From: Pseudomonadota bacterium
GTDB lineage: Bacteria > Pseudomonadota > Gammaproteobacteria > Burkholderiales > Gallionellaceae
Assembly (NCBI GenBank): GCA_021787435.1
Contig: JAJYLY010000003.1
Location: 124,001-188,000, forward strand
Reading direction: 5' to 3'
Length of the DNA stretch: 64,000 nucleotides
Part shown: one piece after another, positions 53,382 to 61,523 of the stretch
Numbering within the stretch: position 1 is the first letter of the stretch
Layout: every line of letters starts with the position of its first letter
Notes under the pieces: generated by a model
The model's database searches: none
What the model saw: the letters and a program-made list of their open reading frames with translations, nothing else
Told to the model about the DNA's origin: nothing
Position numbers and translations under genes: made by a program

Positions 53382-56213
53382 ATGCCCAATACCGCTATTC
53401 CTGGTTCCCTGATATCCCCCGCAGATGTACGCACCGATGATCAATTCGATCAATACAAGGTGATAAGACGCAACGGTTCGGTGGTTGTTTTCGAACCCGT
53501 GAAAATCTCCAATGCACTGACCAAGGCGTTCATCGCCGTGAACGGTGCTCAGAGCGCGGTTTCATCCCGCGTGCGAGAACTGGTTGAACATCTTACGCTG
53601 GGCGTGGTTCATGCGCTGATGCGCCGCCAGCCCAACGGTGGTACGCTGCACATCGAAGACATCCAGGATCAGGTCGAGCTCGGATTGATGCGTTCCGGCG
53701 AACACGATGTCGCACGCGCCTATGTGTTGTACCGCGAGGAGCGTTCCCGTTCCCGCGCGCAGACCATGGCGCAGCAGCCGGTGCACGTGATCAACGTCAC
53801 GGGCAAGGACGGCATCGCCCGCCCGCTGGATCTTGACCGCATCACGTCCCTGGTGCAGTCCGCCTGTGCGGGACTGGGCGATGTGGTGAGCGTGGAGACG
53901 GTGATCCAGGGCGCATTGAAGGACATGTACGACGGCGTGTCGCTGCACGAAGTGCACAAGTGCCTGATCCTGTCCGCGCGCTCGCTGATCGAGAAGGAGC
54001 CCGCCTACAATTTTGTCACTGCAAGGCTGTTGCTCAACAACATCTGCAGCGAAGTGCTGGGCGAGGATGTGGCGCCGGCCGACATGGCATCGCGCTATGT
54101 GGAATACTTCCCGAAATTCATCAAGCGCGGCATTGCGGCCGAACTTTTGGACGAACGCCTGGCAAGCTTTGATCTGTCGCGCCTTGCCGCAGAGCTCGAC
54201 GCATCGCGCGACATGCAGTTCGGCTACCTCGGCCTGCAGACCCTGTACGACAGATATTTCCTGCACATCAAGGGCGTGCGCATCGAGACACCGCAGATAT
54301 TTTTCATGCGCGTGGCGATGGGCCTTGCCTTGACAGAGATCGACCGGGAAGCCCGCGCGATCGAGTTTTACCGCATGCTGTCCGGATTCGACTTCATGTG
54401 CTCAACGCCCACGCTTTTCAACTCCGGTTCGCGCCGTTCGCAGCTTTCTTCCTGCTACCTCACCACTGTCGAGGACGATCTGGACGGCATCTACGAGGCG
54501 ATCAAGGATAATGCGCTGCTGGCGAAATTTGCAGGCGGTCTTGGCAATGACTGGACGCCTGTGAGGGCCCTTGGCGCGCACATCAAGGGCACCAATGGCG
54601 AATCGCAGGGTGTCGTGCCATTCCTCAAGGTCGTGAACGACACCGCAGTTGCGGTGAATCAGGGCGGTAAGCGCAAGGGTGCGGTGTGTGCCTATCTTGA
54701 AACCTGGCATCTGGACATCGAGGAGTTCCTCGACCTGCGCAAGAACACAGGGGACGACCGCCGCCGCACGCACGACATGAACACTTCCAACTGGATTCCC
54801 GACCTTTTCATGAAGCGCGTGATGGAAGGCGGCAACTGGACGCTGTTCTCGCCTTCAGACGTTCCTGACCTGCACGACCTTTTCGGCATCGATTTCGAGG
54901 TCGCCTATACCGCTTATGAGGCCAAAGCCGCGAGCGGCGAGCTCAAGCTTTTCAAGACCATCCCGGCAGCAAGCCTGTGGCGCAAGATGCTCACCATGCT
55001 GTTTGAAACAGGACATCCCTGGATCACCTTCAAGGATCCCTGCAACATTCGCAGTCCTCAGCAGCATGTGGGCGTGGTGCATAGCTCCAATCTCTGCACC
55101 GAGATCACGCTCAACACCAATGCGGACGAGATTGCGGTTTGCAACCTGGGTTCGGTGAATCTGCCCGCCCACCTTTATCCTGCAGGACACGAGAAGGCAG
55201 GGCAGATCGACCATGAAAAACTGCGCCGCACCATCACTACCGCGATGCGCATGCTGGACAACGTGATCGACATCAATTACTACGCGGTTGCCAAGGCGCG
55301 CAATTCCAATTTCAAGCATCGCCCCGTGGGTCTGGGCATCATGGGCTTCCAGGATTGCCTGCACATGTTGCGCCTGCCTTATTCTTCCGAGGCTGCCGTG
55401 GAATTCGCTGACCGCTCGATGGAAGCGGTCTGCTATTACGCCTACTGGGCATCGAGCGAGCTTGCCGAGGAGCGCGGCCGCTATGCCAGTTACCGCGGCA
55501 GCCTGTGGGACAAGGGCATACTGCCGCAGGACACGCTCGCACTTTTGCGCGAGGAACGCGGCGGCTATGTTGAAGTCAACATGTCGGAAGCCATGGACTG
55601 GGATGCGCTGCGCGCACGCATCAGGCAATGCGGCATGCGCAATTCCAACTGCATCGCGATTGCGCCTACCGCAACCATCTCCAACATCATCGGCGTGTCG
55701 GCCTGCATCGAGCCCACCTACCAGAACATCTTCGTGAAATCGAATTTGTCGGGCGAATTCACCGTGATCAACGAGCATCTGGTTGCCGACTTGAAAGAAC
55801 TGGGCTTGTGGGATGAAGTGATGATCTCCGACCTCAAATACTTCGACGGCAGCCTGGCGAAGATAGACCGCGTGCCGCCTGAATTGCGCAGTCTGTATGC
55901 CACCGCGTTCGAGGTCGAACCCGCTTGGCTGATCGAGGCCGCATCGCGCCGTCAGAAATGGATAGACCAGGCGCAATCGCTGAACATCTACATGGCAGGT
56001 GTGTCGGGCCGCAAGCTTGACGATACCTACAAGCTTGCCTGGGTGCGCGGGTTGAAGACCACCTATTACCTGCGCACGCTGGCCGCGACCTCGGCCGAGA
56101 AATCCACCGGACGCGCAGGCGCGCTGAACGCCGTTGCTGTTTCGCCGGACGCAAAGGTGGAAGGCACGCAGTTCTGCTCGATTGATAACCCTGAGTGCGA
56201 AGCATGCCAGTAA
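53382..56213 (+). CDS. nrdA: Ribonucleoside-diphosphate reductase, alpha subunit (class Ia)
   Basis: Large subunit that reduces NDPs to dNDPs. The 943-residue protein starts with two ATP-cone-like regions (VIRRNGSVVVFEPVKISNA at about 26 and VINVTGKDGIARPLDLDRI at about 135), the dATP control domain. The barrel holds SNLCTEITLN (Asn, Cys, Glu radical site, about residue 569), NLGSVNLP, and the tyrosines of the radical path near the end; the C-terminal ECEACQ gives the redox-active cysteine pair. It is longer than the E. coli protein because of the doubled cone. It is preceded by an NrdR-regulated promoter and followed by nrdB after an intergenic hairpin. Confidence 0.95.
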   Translation: MPNTAIPGSLISPADVRTDDQFDQYKVIRRNGSVVVFEPVKISNALTKAFIAVNGAQSAVSSRVRELVEHLTLGVVHALMRRQPNGGTLHIEDIQDQVELGLMRSGEHDVARAYVLYREERSRSRAQTMAQQPVHVINVTGKDGIARPLDLDRITSLVQSACAGLGDVVSVETVIQGALKDMYDGVSLHEVHKCLILSARSLIEKEPAYNFVTARLLLNNICSEVLGEDVAPADMASRYVEYFPKFIKRGIAAELLDERLASFDLSRLAAELDASRDMQFGYLGLQTLYDRYFLHIKGVRIETPQIFFMRVAMGLALTEIDREARAIEFYRMLSGFDFMCSTPTLFNSGSRRSQLSSCYLTTVEDDLDGIYEAIKDNALLAKFAGGLGNDWTPVRALGAHIKGTNGESQGVVPFLKVVNDTAVAVNQGGKRKGAVCAYLETWHLDIEEFLDLRKNTGDDRRRTHDMNTSNWIPDLFMKRVMEGGNWTLFSPSDVPDLHDLFGIDFEVAYTAYEAKAASGELKLFKTIPAASLWRKMLTMLFETGHPWITFKDPCNIRSPQQHVGVVHSSNLCTEITLNTNADEIAVCNLGSVNLPAHLYPAGHEKAGQIDHEKLRRTITTAMRMLDNVIDINYYAVAKARNSNFKHRPVGLGIMGFQDCLHMLRLPYSSEAAVEFADRSMEAVCYYAYWASSELAEERGRYASYRGSLWDKGILPQDTLALLREERGGYVEVNMSEAMDWDALRARIRQCGMRNSNCIAIAPTATISNIIGVSACIEPTYQNIFVKSNLSGEFTVINEHLVADLKELGLWDEVMISDLKYFDGSLAKIDRVPPELRSLYATAFEVEPAWLIEAASRRQKWIDQAQSLNIYMAGVSGRKLDDTYKLAWVRGLKTTYYLRTLAATSAEKSTGRAGALNAVAVSPDAKVEGTQFCSIDNPECEACQ

Positions 56214-56220
56214 GACAGTC

Positions 56221-56265
56221 CGTAGCTTGTAGCGAGTAGCCTTTTTGCTGCCAGCTACAGGCTTA
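56221..56265 (+). repeat. Imperfect word hairpin between nrdA and nrdB
   Basis: GTAGCTTGTAGCGAGTAGC (56222-56240) and GCTGCCAGCTACAGGCTTA (56247-56265) pair over most of their length with a six-base loop. The words TAGC/GCTA and CAGCTAC are the same as those of the split hairpin around the TA island (23344, 24995). Confidence 0.65.
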
Positions 56266-56297
56266 CATAAATTAACAAATCGCGGGGGCAATAATAT

Positions 56298-57434
56298 ATG
56301 CTGACATTTGACGATGAAATAACAACAAACACAATCGCATCAGAAGCAACGAACGCAATACCATCGGAAGTTCTCGACGCCTTCAAGGAAGGTAAACCTG
56401 CGGCACCAGAAGTCACTGCCGGGCGCATCCGTGTGGAAGACAAGCGCATCATCAACTGCCAGGCGGACGTGAACCAGCTCGTACCCTTCAAGTACAAGTG
56501 GGCTTGGGAGAAATACCTGGCCGCCTGCGCAAACCACTGGATGCCGCAGGAGGTGAACATGACTGCTGACATCGCACTGTGGAAGAGCGACAAGCTGTCT
56601 GATGATGAGCGCCGCCTGATCAAGCGCAACCTGGGATTCTTCACCACGGCCGACAGCCTGGCTGCAAACAACATCGTGCTGGGCACCTATCGGCACATCA
56701 GCAATCCAGAGTGCCGCCAGTTCCTGCTGCGCCAGGCATTCGAGGAGGCGATCCACACGCACGCATACCAGTACATCGTGGAAAGCCTGGGTGTGGACGA
56801 GGGCGAGATTTTCAACATGTACCACGAGGTGCCCAGCATCCGCAACAAGGACGAGTTCCTTCTGCCTTTCATCGACGTGCTGACCAATCCTGAATTCAAG
56901 ACGGGTACAGTGGAGGCGGATCAGGCGCTGTTGAGGAGCCTGATTGTGTTCGCCTGCATCATGGAAGGACTTTTCTTCTATGTGGGCTTCGTGCAGATAT
57001 TGGCTCTGGGCCGCCAGAACAAGATGACGGGCGCTGCAGAACAGTACCAGTACATATTGCGCGATGAGTCGATGCATTTGAATTTCGGCGTGGACGTGAT
57101 CAACCAGATCAAGCTGGAGAACCCGCATCTGTGGACGCCCGAGTTCCGCGAGGAAGTGCGCGGCCTGATGCAAAAGGGCGTGGAGCTCGAATACGCTTAT
57201 GCCGAGGACACCATGCCGCGCGGCATACTGGGTCTCAATGCCAGCATGTTCAAGGAATACCTGCGCTTCATCGCGAACCGCCGCTGCCAGCAGATCGGCA
57301 TCGACATCCTTTATCCGGGTGCTACCAATCCGTTCCCCTGGATGTCGGAAATGATCGACCTCAAGAAGGAGAAGAATTTCTTCGAAACGCGCGTGACCGA
57401 GTATCAAAGCGGCGGCTCACTGAGCTGGGATTAA
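56298..57434 (+). CDS. nrdB: Ribonucleoside-diphosphate reductase, beta subunit (class Ia)
   Basis: Small subunit holding the di-iron site and tyrosyl radical. The 378-residue product has the Asp ligand in [12 protein letters not shown] (about residue 118), the Glu, His and radical Tyr in [17 protein letters not shown] (Tyr about 158), and the Glu/His ligands in [13 protein letters not shown] (about residue 252). The Tyr is retained, so it is class Ia rather than the Phe-bearing class Ic. A normal N-terminal extension precedes the core. It is in one operon with nrdA. Confidence 0.95.
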   Translation: MLTFDDEITTNTIASEATNAIPSEVLDAFKEGKPAAPEVTAGRIRVEDKRIINCQADVNQLVPFKYKWAWEKYLAACANHWMPQEVNMTADIALWKSDKLSDDERRLIKRNLGFFTTADSLAANNIVLGTYRHISNPECRQFLLRQAFEEAIHTHAYQYIVESLGVDEGEIFNMYHEVPSIRNKDEFLLPFIDVLTNPEFKTGTVEADQALLRSLIVFACIMEGLFFYVGFVQILALGRQNKMTGAAEQYQYILRDESMHLNFGVDVINQIKLENPHLWTPEFREEVRGLMQKGVELEYAYAEDTMPRGILGLNASMFKEYLRFIANRRCQQIGIDILYPGATNPFPWMSEMIDLKKEKNFFETRVTEYQSGGSLSWD

Positions 57435-57452
57435 ACGAAAGAGGCCGTTGGC

Positions 57453-57494
57453 GGACACATGACGCTTCCTTCTGGACAGATAACGCTTCCTTTT
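57453..57494 (+). repeat. Tandem 21-bp imperfect repeat, possible insertion-sequence end
   Basis: GGACACATGACGCTTCCTTCT (57453-57473) is followed directly by GGACAGATAACGCTTCCTTTT (57474-57494), 18 of 21 positions identical. Tandem ~20-bp terminal repeats of this look are typical of the ends of IS21-type elements. No transposase gene remains nearby. Confidence 0.45.
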
Positions 57495-57535
57495 ATGGCA
57501 CTTTATCCTTCCTCGGTTTACATGGGGAACGCAGT

Positions 57536-57555
57536 CCGCTCAAAAAGCGGTTTTT
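57536..57555 (+). terminator. Small rho-independent terminator after nrdB
   Basis: CCGCT pairs with AGCGG across a five-base loop (57536-57550), followed by five T. The stem is short but placed behind the nrdAB operon. Confidence 0.5.
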
Positions 57556-57573
57556 GAAATAAGTAATAAGTTC

Positions 57574-57610
57574 ATAGGCTCACCGAAAAATCGGTGAGCC
57601 TATTTTGTTT
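57574..57610 (+). terminator. Strong rho-independent terminator
   Basis: ATAGGCTCACCGA (57574-57586) pairs perfectly with TCGGTGAGCCTAT (57591-57603) across AAAA, then TTTGTTT follows. The 13-bp stem has A-rich flanks, so it may work on both strands. Confidence 0.9.
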
Positions 57611-57879
57611 GGGGCTGACATCCGACAATCCTTAACCATTGCTCAAGTACATCCGTTTGAATACAGAGTAAGTGAGAATGGGGAACGATAGGCAGTCTCC
57701 CGATCAGAGGGTGTAAGAATTTTTGTGTAAGCGATCTAAACTGTATGTTTAGTTTTGTCGCAGGCACAATGGAAACTAAGGTTAGGCAACGGTTGAGATA
57801 GAATCTGGATTTCCGTTGTCTTTCCGCGTGAGGGAAAGTCTTGCGCGGCAGGTTTCGATCTTGCAACCTAGGAGTCTTT
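57611..57879. other. Gene-free stretch with possible insertion-sequence debris
   Basis: Together with 57435-57610 this makes a 445-bp gap without a gene. A minus-strand frame across it has no natural start. The segment GGGTGTAAGAATTTTTGTGTAAGCG (57708-57732, quoted in part: GGGTGTAAGAATTTTTG) resembles a terminal repeat of an IS256-type element, but no transposase is recognisable. The promoter of the following gene should be in the last 100 bp. Confidence 0.35.
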
Positions 57880-58506
57880 ATGTACTTACCAGAGCAATTC
57901 AAGGAAACAAGCCCTGAGCGCATCGCAGCGATTATCGAGAGCCATTCCTTCGGCATGCTGGTCACGACTCTTGAAGGCGCGCCCTTTGTGAGCCACCTGC
58001 CGTTCATCTTCGACCAATTCGCAGGCCTAAAGGGCAGGCTCTTCTGCCACATGGCGCGTGCGAATCCGCAGTGGCAGCATCTTTCAACGGCGGGCGAGGC
58101 GCTTGTGGTATTTCAGGGGCCGCATGCTTACGTTTCCCCATCCTGGTATTCGTCGCCCGGCGTGCCAACATGGAATTACGCAGTGGCCCACCTGCGAGGC
58201 AAACCAGGGATCATCGAGAGCGAATCGGAGCTTGAGTCTTTGCTCGAGCGGATGACCAGTGTCTATGAATCGAACATGCCGAATCCATGGGTCCCGGAGC
58301 TTGCCGGCGGAATGCGGGCGAAATTGTTGAATGCGATTGTCGGCATCGAAATTGAGGTTGCGGACATACAGGCTAAGTTCAAGATCAGCCAGAACCGCCC
58401 GCTGGAAGACCAGCGCAGCGTAATCGAGCATCTGGCACGGTCAGGCAATCAGGTCGATGCTGCGATGGGAAATCTGATGAAGGAAATTCTTCATGCGGAT
58501 TTCTGA
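57880..58506 (+). CDS. PaiB-family FMN-binding protein (negative regulator-like)
   Basis: A 208-residue flavoprotein of the PaiB/pyridoxamine-oxidase-like split-barrel fold. It starts MYLPEQFKETSPERIAAIIESHSFG, the family signature, and has HLPFIFDQ, the FMN-contacting HMARANPQW and VFQGPHAYVSPSWY, and the conserved VPTWNYAVAHLRG. In Bacillus PaiB it acts with PaiA to repress sporulation and protease genes; in proteobacteria the role is unclear. An AGGAG ribosome site precedes the ATG. It stands alone between IS debris and the methyltransferase gene, 18 bp upstream of the latter. Confidence 0.9.
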   Translation: MYLPEQFKETSPERIAAIIESHSFGMLVTTLEGAPFVSHLPFIFDQFAGLKGRLFCHMARANPQWQHLSTAGEALVVFQGPHAYVSPSWYSSPGVPTWNYAVAHLRGKPGIIESESELESLLERMTSVYESNMPNPWVPELAGGMRAKLLNAIVGIEIEVADIQAKFKISQNRPLEDQRSVIEHLARSGNQVDAAMGNLMKEILHADF

Positions 58507-58524
58507 CTGCGATCTGCCAGGGCG

Positions 58525-59280
58525 ATGAAAGCTGATCCATCGAGGAACTGGTTTGAAGAGGGAGGCGAAGCTTACGCGCGCTATAGGCCGGTCTATCCGG
58601 ACAGGCTCGCCAAATTTCTTGCCTCAGTCTCTCCCGATAACCGTCTTGCATTGGACATCGGCTGCGGCAACGGGCAGCTTGCGATTCAATTGGCAAACCG
58701 TTTCGAACATGTCATCGGAATCGATTCCAGCGTTGACCAGATAGCGCATGCCGTTCATCACGAAAGGGTCGAATACCGGTGTGCGCCTGCAGAATATCTG
58801 CCCATGCTGGACAGAAGTGCGAGCCTGGTAGCGGCAGCGCAGGCTGCCCACTGGTTCGACCTGCCGGCCTTCTTTGATGAGGTCAGGAGGATTTGCGTGC
58901 CGAGTGGCGTGCTGGCATTGATCAGTTATGGAGTGCCTTGCCTTGATGAGTCGGAATTGAATGAGCGCTTCGATCATTTCTACCGCGAAGAGATCAACCC
59001 CTTCTGGCCACCCGAAAGAAAGCTGGTCGATGAAGGTTATGCAAGGATCGGTTTTCCATTTTCCGAGTTTCCCGCGCCGCCGGTGAGCATACTGCTGAAA
59101 TGGAATCTTTTCGAATTGCTGGGCTACATCTCAACTTGGTCCGCAGTGCGCAGGGCAAGAGAAGAGGGAAGGCAGGAAATCCTTTCAAGCTTTGGAGAGG
59201 AGATGGCGAAGCTCTGGGGAAGCTCTGATGTGCGACGCAGCATCTGTTGGCCCATCAACATGCGCATAGGAAGAACTTGA
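58525..59280 (+). CDS. SAM-dependent methyltransferase (class I)
   Basis: A 251-residue protein with the Rossmann methyltransferase fold: motif I is LALDIGCGNGQLAIQLA at about residue 42, followed by the acidic end of strand 2 in VIGIDSSVDQI, then CAPAEYLPM and the motif IV-like LVAAAQAAHWFDLPAF. The layout is like UbiE/Coq5-type or Trans-aconitate-type small-molecule methyltransferases; the substrate cannot be assigned. It probably shares a transcript with the PaiB-like gene. Nothing is seen in the 189 bp after it. Confidence 0.87.
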   Translation: MKADPSRNWFEEGGEAYARYRPVYPDRLAKFLASVSPDNRLALDIGCGNGQLAIQLANRFEHVIGIDSSVDQIAHAVHHERVEYRCAPAEYLPMLDRSASLVAAAQAAHWFDLPAFFDEVRRICVPSGVLALISYGVPCLDESELNERFDHFYREEINPFWPPERKLVDEGYARIGFPFSEFPAPPVSILLKWNLFELLGYISTWSAVRRAREEGRQEILSSFGEEMAKLWGSSDVRRSICWPINMRIGRT

Positions 59281-59469
59281 GCAGGTTGAGTGCGTCAAGT
59301 CGTGCATATGGCTGGTCCGGAATCGGTTGATACAGTTGATTCAATAGCCACATCTGACGGCCAGTTTTGATTTTTCTTTTTACTTTTTCGCAAGCAGCGA
59401 CATGTTCAAATGGCGGCTCTCCTCCAGTCAGGCTTTATGCGTCGCCACAGACACTCAAACGGCTTGCGG

Positions 59470-60723
59470 TTAGCGCAGCCTTTTAATGTCCAGTCTGTGC
59501 AAGGCAGGGAAAAGGTATGAGGTGGATGCCACCACGACCAGCGTCATTGCGCCGCCGAAAATCACCGAGGGCACGAGGCCCATCAGTCTAGCGGCTACCC
59601 CTGACTCGAAAGCGCCCAGCTCGTTGGATGAGCCTATGAAGATGCCGCTGATCGAGGACACGCGCCCGCGCATTGCATCGGGTGTTGAAAGCTGCATGAT
59701 GGTGGAGCGCATCACCACCGACACCCCATCGAACAAGCCGGACGCCATCAGCAAAAGCACTGCCAGCCAGAAGTTGCGGCTCAATGCAAACAGGATGATG
59801 CAGATTCCGAAGCTGGAAACAGCCGCCATGAGCCAGTTTCCCGCATGGCGGCTTACCGGATATCTGCTAAGCAACAGACCGATCGCGATCGCGCCCAGCG
59901 CCGGGGCTGCGCGCAGAATGCCAAGCGCTTCGGGGCCGGCATGGAATATGTCGTGGATGAATGCAGGCAGCATCGCTACTGCCCCGCCGAACAGCACCGC
60001 GAACATGTCCAGCGCCTGTGCACCCAGCAGGATATGGTTGCCAAATACGAAGCGCACGCCTTCGCGTATGCTTGCAAGGATAGGGGAGGGTTGTGCGAGT
60101 GGCGGCTCATTGACGGTGAGTGACAAGAGGGTCAGTGCAGCGCTTGCTGCAAGCAAGGTGGCGACAAGATAGGCGACAGTCATGCTGGTCCAGGCAACCA
60201 GTGAGCCGCCTATTGCGGGGCCTGCAACCAGTGCCGACTGGAACACGGAGCTGCCCATGCCGGCAGCGCGTGCATACTGATCGCGCGGCAGGCAGAGCGC
60301 GAAAAGCGCATTGTAGGTTGGGCCAATGAAGGCGCGCGCTACGCCGCCGCTGGCGATTGCAGCATAAATCCACAGCGACGGATTGCGGTATGAGACGAGT
60401 GTGGTCGAGAAAAGCAAAAGCGCATTCATGCATGTCAGAAATCCTGCGCCGACACCGAACATGCGCCGCGAATGATGGTCGACTGCATAGCCTGCAAACA
60501 ATGCGCAGGAAAAATAGGGGACCACCTCGGCAAGCCCAATGAGCCCCAGCGCCAGCGCATTGTGCGTCAATTCGTAGATATGCCAGCCCACCACGACCGC
60601 GATGATCTGGTAGGCCAGCACGATCTGCACGCGGAATGCCAGCAGTCTTTTGAGGCTGCGGTTTTTCAGCAACAGCCTGTCATTCGCACGATGTGCCGGC
60701 TTCTCGAGGTTTGATTGTGCCAT
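59470..60723 (-). CDS. MFS transporter (EntS-like exporter family)
   Basis: A 417-residue inner-membrane protein with about 12 helices. The first helix follows LLAFRVQIVLAYQIIAVVVG; SRRMFGVGAGFL is the loop 2-3 motif A region of MFS proteins, and RGRVSSISGIF the corresponding loop in the second half. It resembles EntS-type exporters of siderophores or drugs. Substrate unknown. The gene begins 9 bp after the PhnD-like gene on the same strand, so both may come from one transcript. Confidence 0.88.
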   Translation of the reverse strand: MAQSNLEKPAHRANDRLLLKNRSLKRLLAFRVQIVLAYQIIAVVVGWHIYELTHNALALGLIGLAEVVPYFSCALFAGYAVDHHSRRMFGVGAGFLTCMNALLLFSTTLVSYRNPSLWIYAAIASGGVARAFIGPTYNALFALCLPRDQYARAAGMGSSVFQSALVAGPAIGGSLVAWTSMTVAYLVATLLAASAALTLLSLTVNEPPLAQPSPILASIREGVRFVFGNHILLGAQALDMFAVLFGGAVAMLPAFIHDIFHAGPEALGILRAAPALGAIAIGLLLSRYPVSRHAGNWLMAAVSSFGICIILFALSRNFWLAVLLLMASGLFDGVSVVMRSTIMQLSTPDAMRGRVSSISGIFIGSSNELGAFESGVAARLMGLVPSVIFGGAMTLVVVASTSYLFPALHRLDIKRLR

Positions 60724-60732
60724 GATGCACGG

Positions 60733-61362
60733 CTAACCTGCGTGAACTGCTTCGGGCATGGCGGCTGCCCAAGGAGAATGGGTGAGCCAATCCGAGAATT
60801 TCTCCGCAGACAAGGGCGGGCTTATGTAGCAGCTTTGCGCTGCATTGCAACCAAGCTCCTTCGAGACGAAATATTTCGGCGTCACATGGATGTTCTGTTT
60901 ATCGAAATAGGCCAGAGGCAGCATGGTCGTGGCAATGGCAGTGGTTATGGGAAAGGCGATGGTCTGATTGTTGAGATCATGCATACTGTGGATGGGGCTG
61001 TCCTTGCGCACCATGATGATCCCGGTCAGATTGCCATCTTTTTCTTGGGTAAATGCCTTGTAGCCGGCCGTTTCGTGGAAGATCAGATAGTCATAGGGAT
61101 TGATGAAGGCGAAGTCGAAGGTGCCATCCATCACTTTCCGCTGAAAAGTGGGTATGCCCTTGGCAGTGACGAAATGCAGGGAATAGCCGGTTTTCTCGCT
61201 GAGATATTGCAGAATCGGAATCCAGTGTTTTGCAAGTTCGCTGACCGACTGTTGCGGCACGATCGCAAAGGTATAGGTACCCTGCGATTTGACTGGTTCT
61301 GACGCATAAAGCGGGGTGAAGGCGCCGATCGAAAATAACAGGATAGTGACCAGTTTTTTCAA
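60733..61362 (-). CDS. PhnD-like periplasmic binding protein, C-terminally shortened
   Basis: A 209-residue exported protein (signal peptide LVTILLFSIGAFTPLYA) of the phosphate/phosphonate-binding PhnD type. The family pattern is clear to about residue 165: FAIVPQQSVSELAKHWIPIL, GTFDFAFINPYDYLIF, NLTGIIMVRKDSPI, and LNNQTIAFP. After KYFVSKELG the sequence leaves the family, and the usual last 70-80 residues (with SHDSVY and GG motifs) are missing; a different Pro/Ala-rich tail ends the protein. It looks truncated and may have lost ligand binding. No phn permease or ATPase is near; an MFS gene follows. Confidence 0.75.
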   Translation of the reverse strand: MKKLVTILLFSIGAFTPLYASEPVKSQGTYTFAIVPQQSVSELAKHWIPILQYLSEKTGYSLHFVTAKGIPTFQRKVMDGTFDFAFINPYDYLIFHETAGYKAFTQEKDGNLTGIIMVRKDSPIHSMHDLNNQTIAFPITTAIATTMLPLAYFDKQNIHVTPKYFVSKELGCNAAQSCYISPPLSAEKFSDWLTHSPWAAAMPEAVHAG

Positions 61363-61523
61363 GTTACTCTTCCCATTTCGATGATCGACATCAAGTATAT
61401 CAAGTTATAGAAGACAGCAAAAAAATAATATGAGCGCAGATGGCCTGCTTTCAGAGAGGCGGCTGGTGTAAAATAAAACGCTCCGTTCCGTTCAGTCAAA
61501 TGTTTCTTACATCTAATTCAATC

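Noticed and set aside
54855..56291. Minus-strand open frame of 478 codons opposite nrdA
   Set aside because: Antisense shadow of a conserved gene, no motif, no ribosome site.
57600..58052. Minus-strand open frame of 150 codons before the PaiB-like gene
   Set aside because: It overlaps the start of the PaiB-like gene and has no recognisable domain; the left part may only be insertion-sequence debris.
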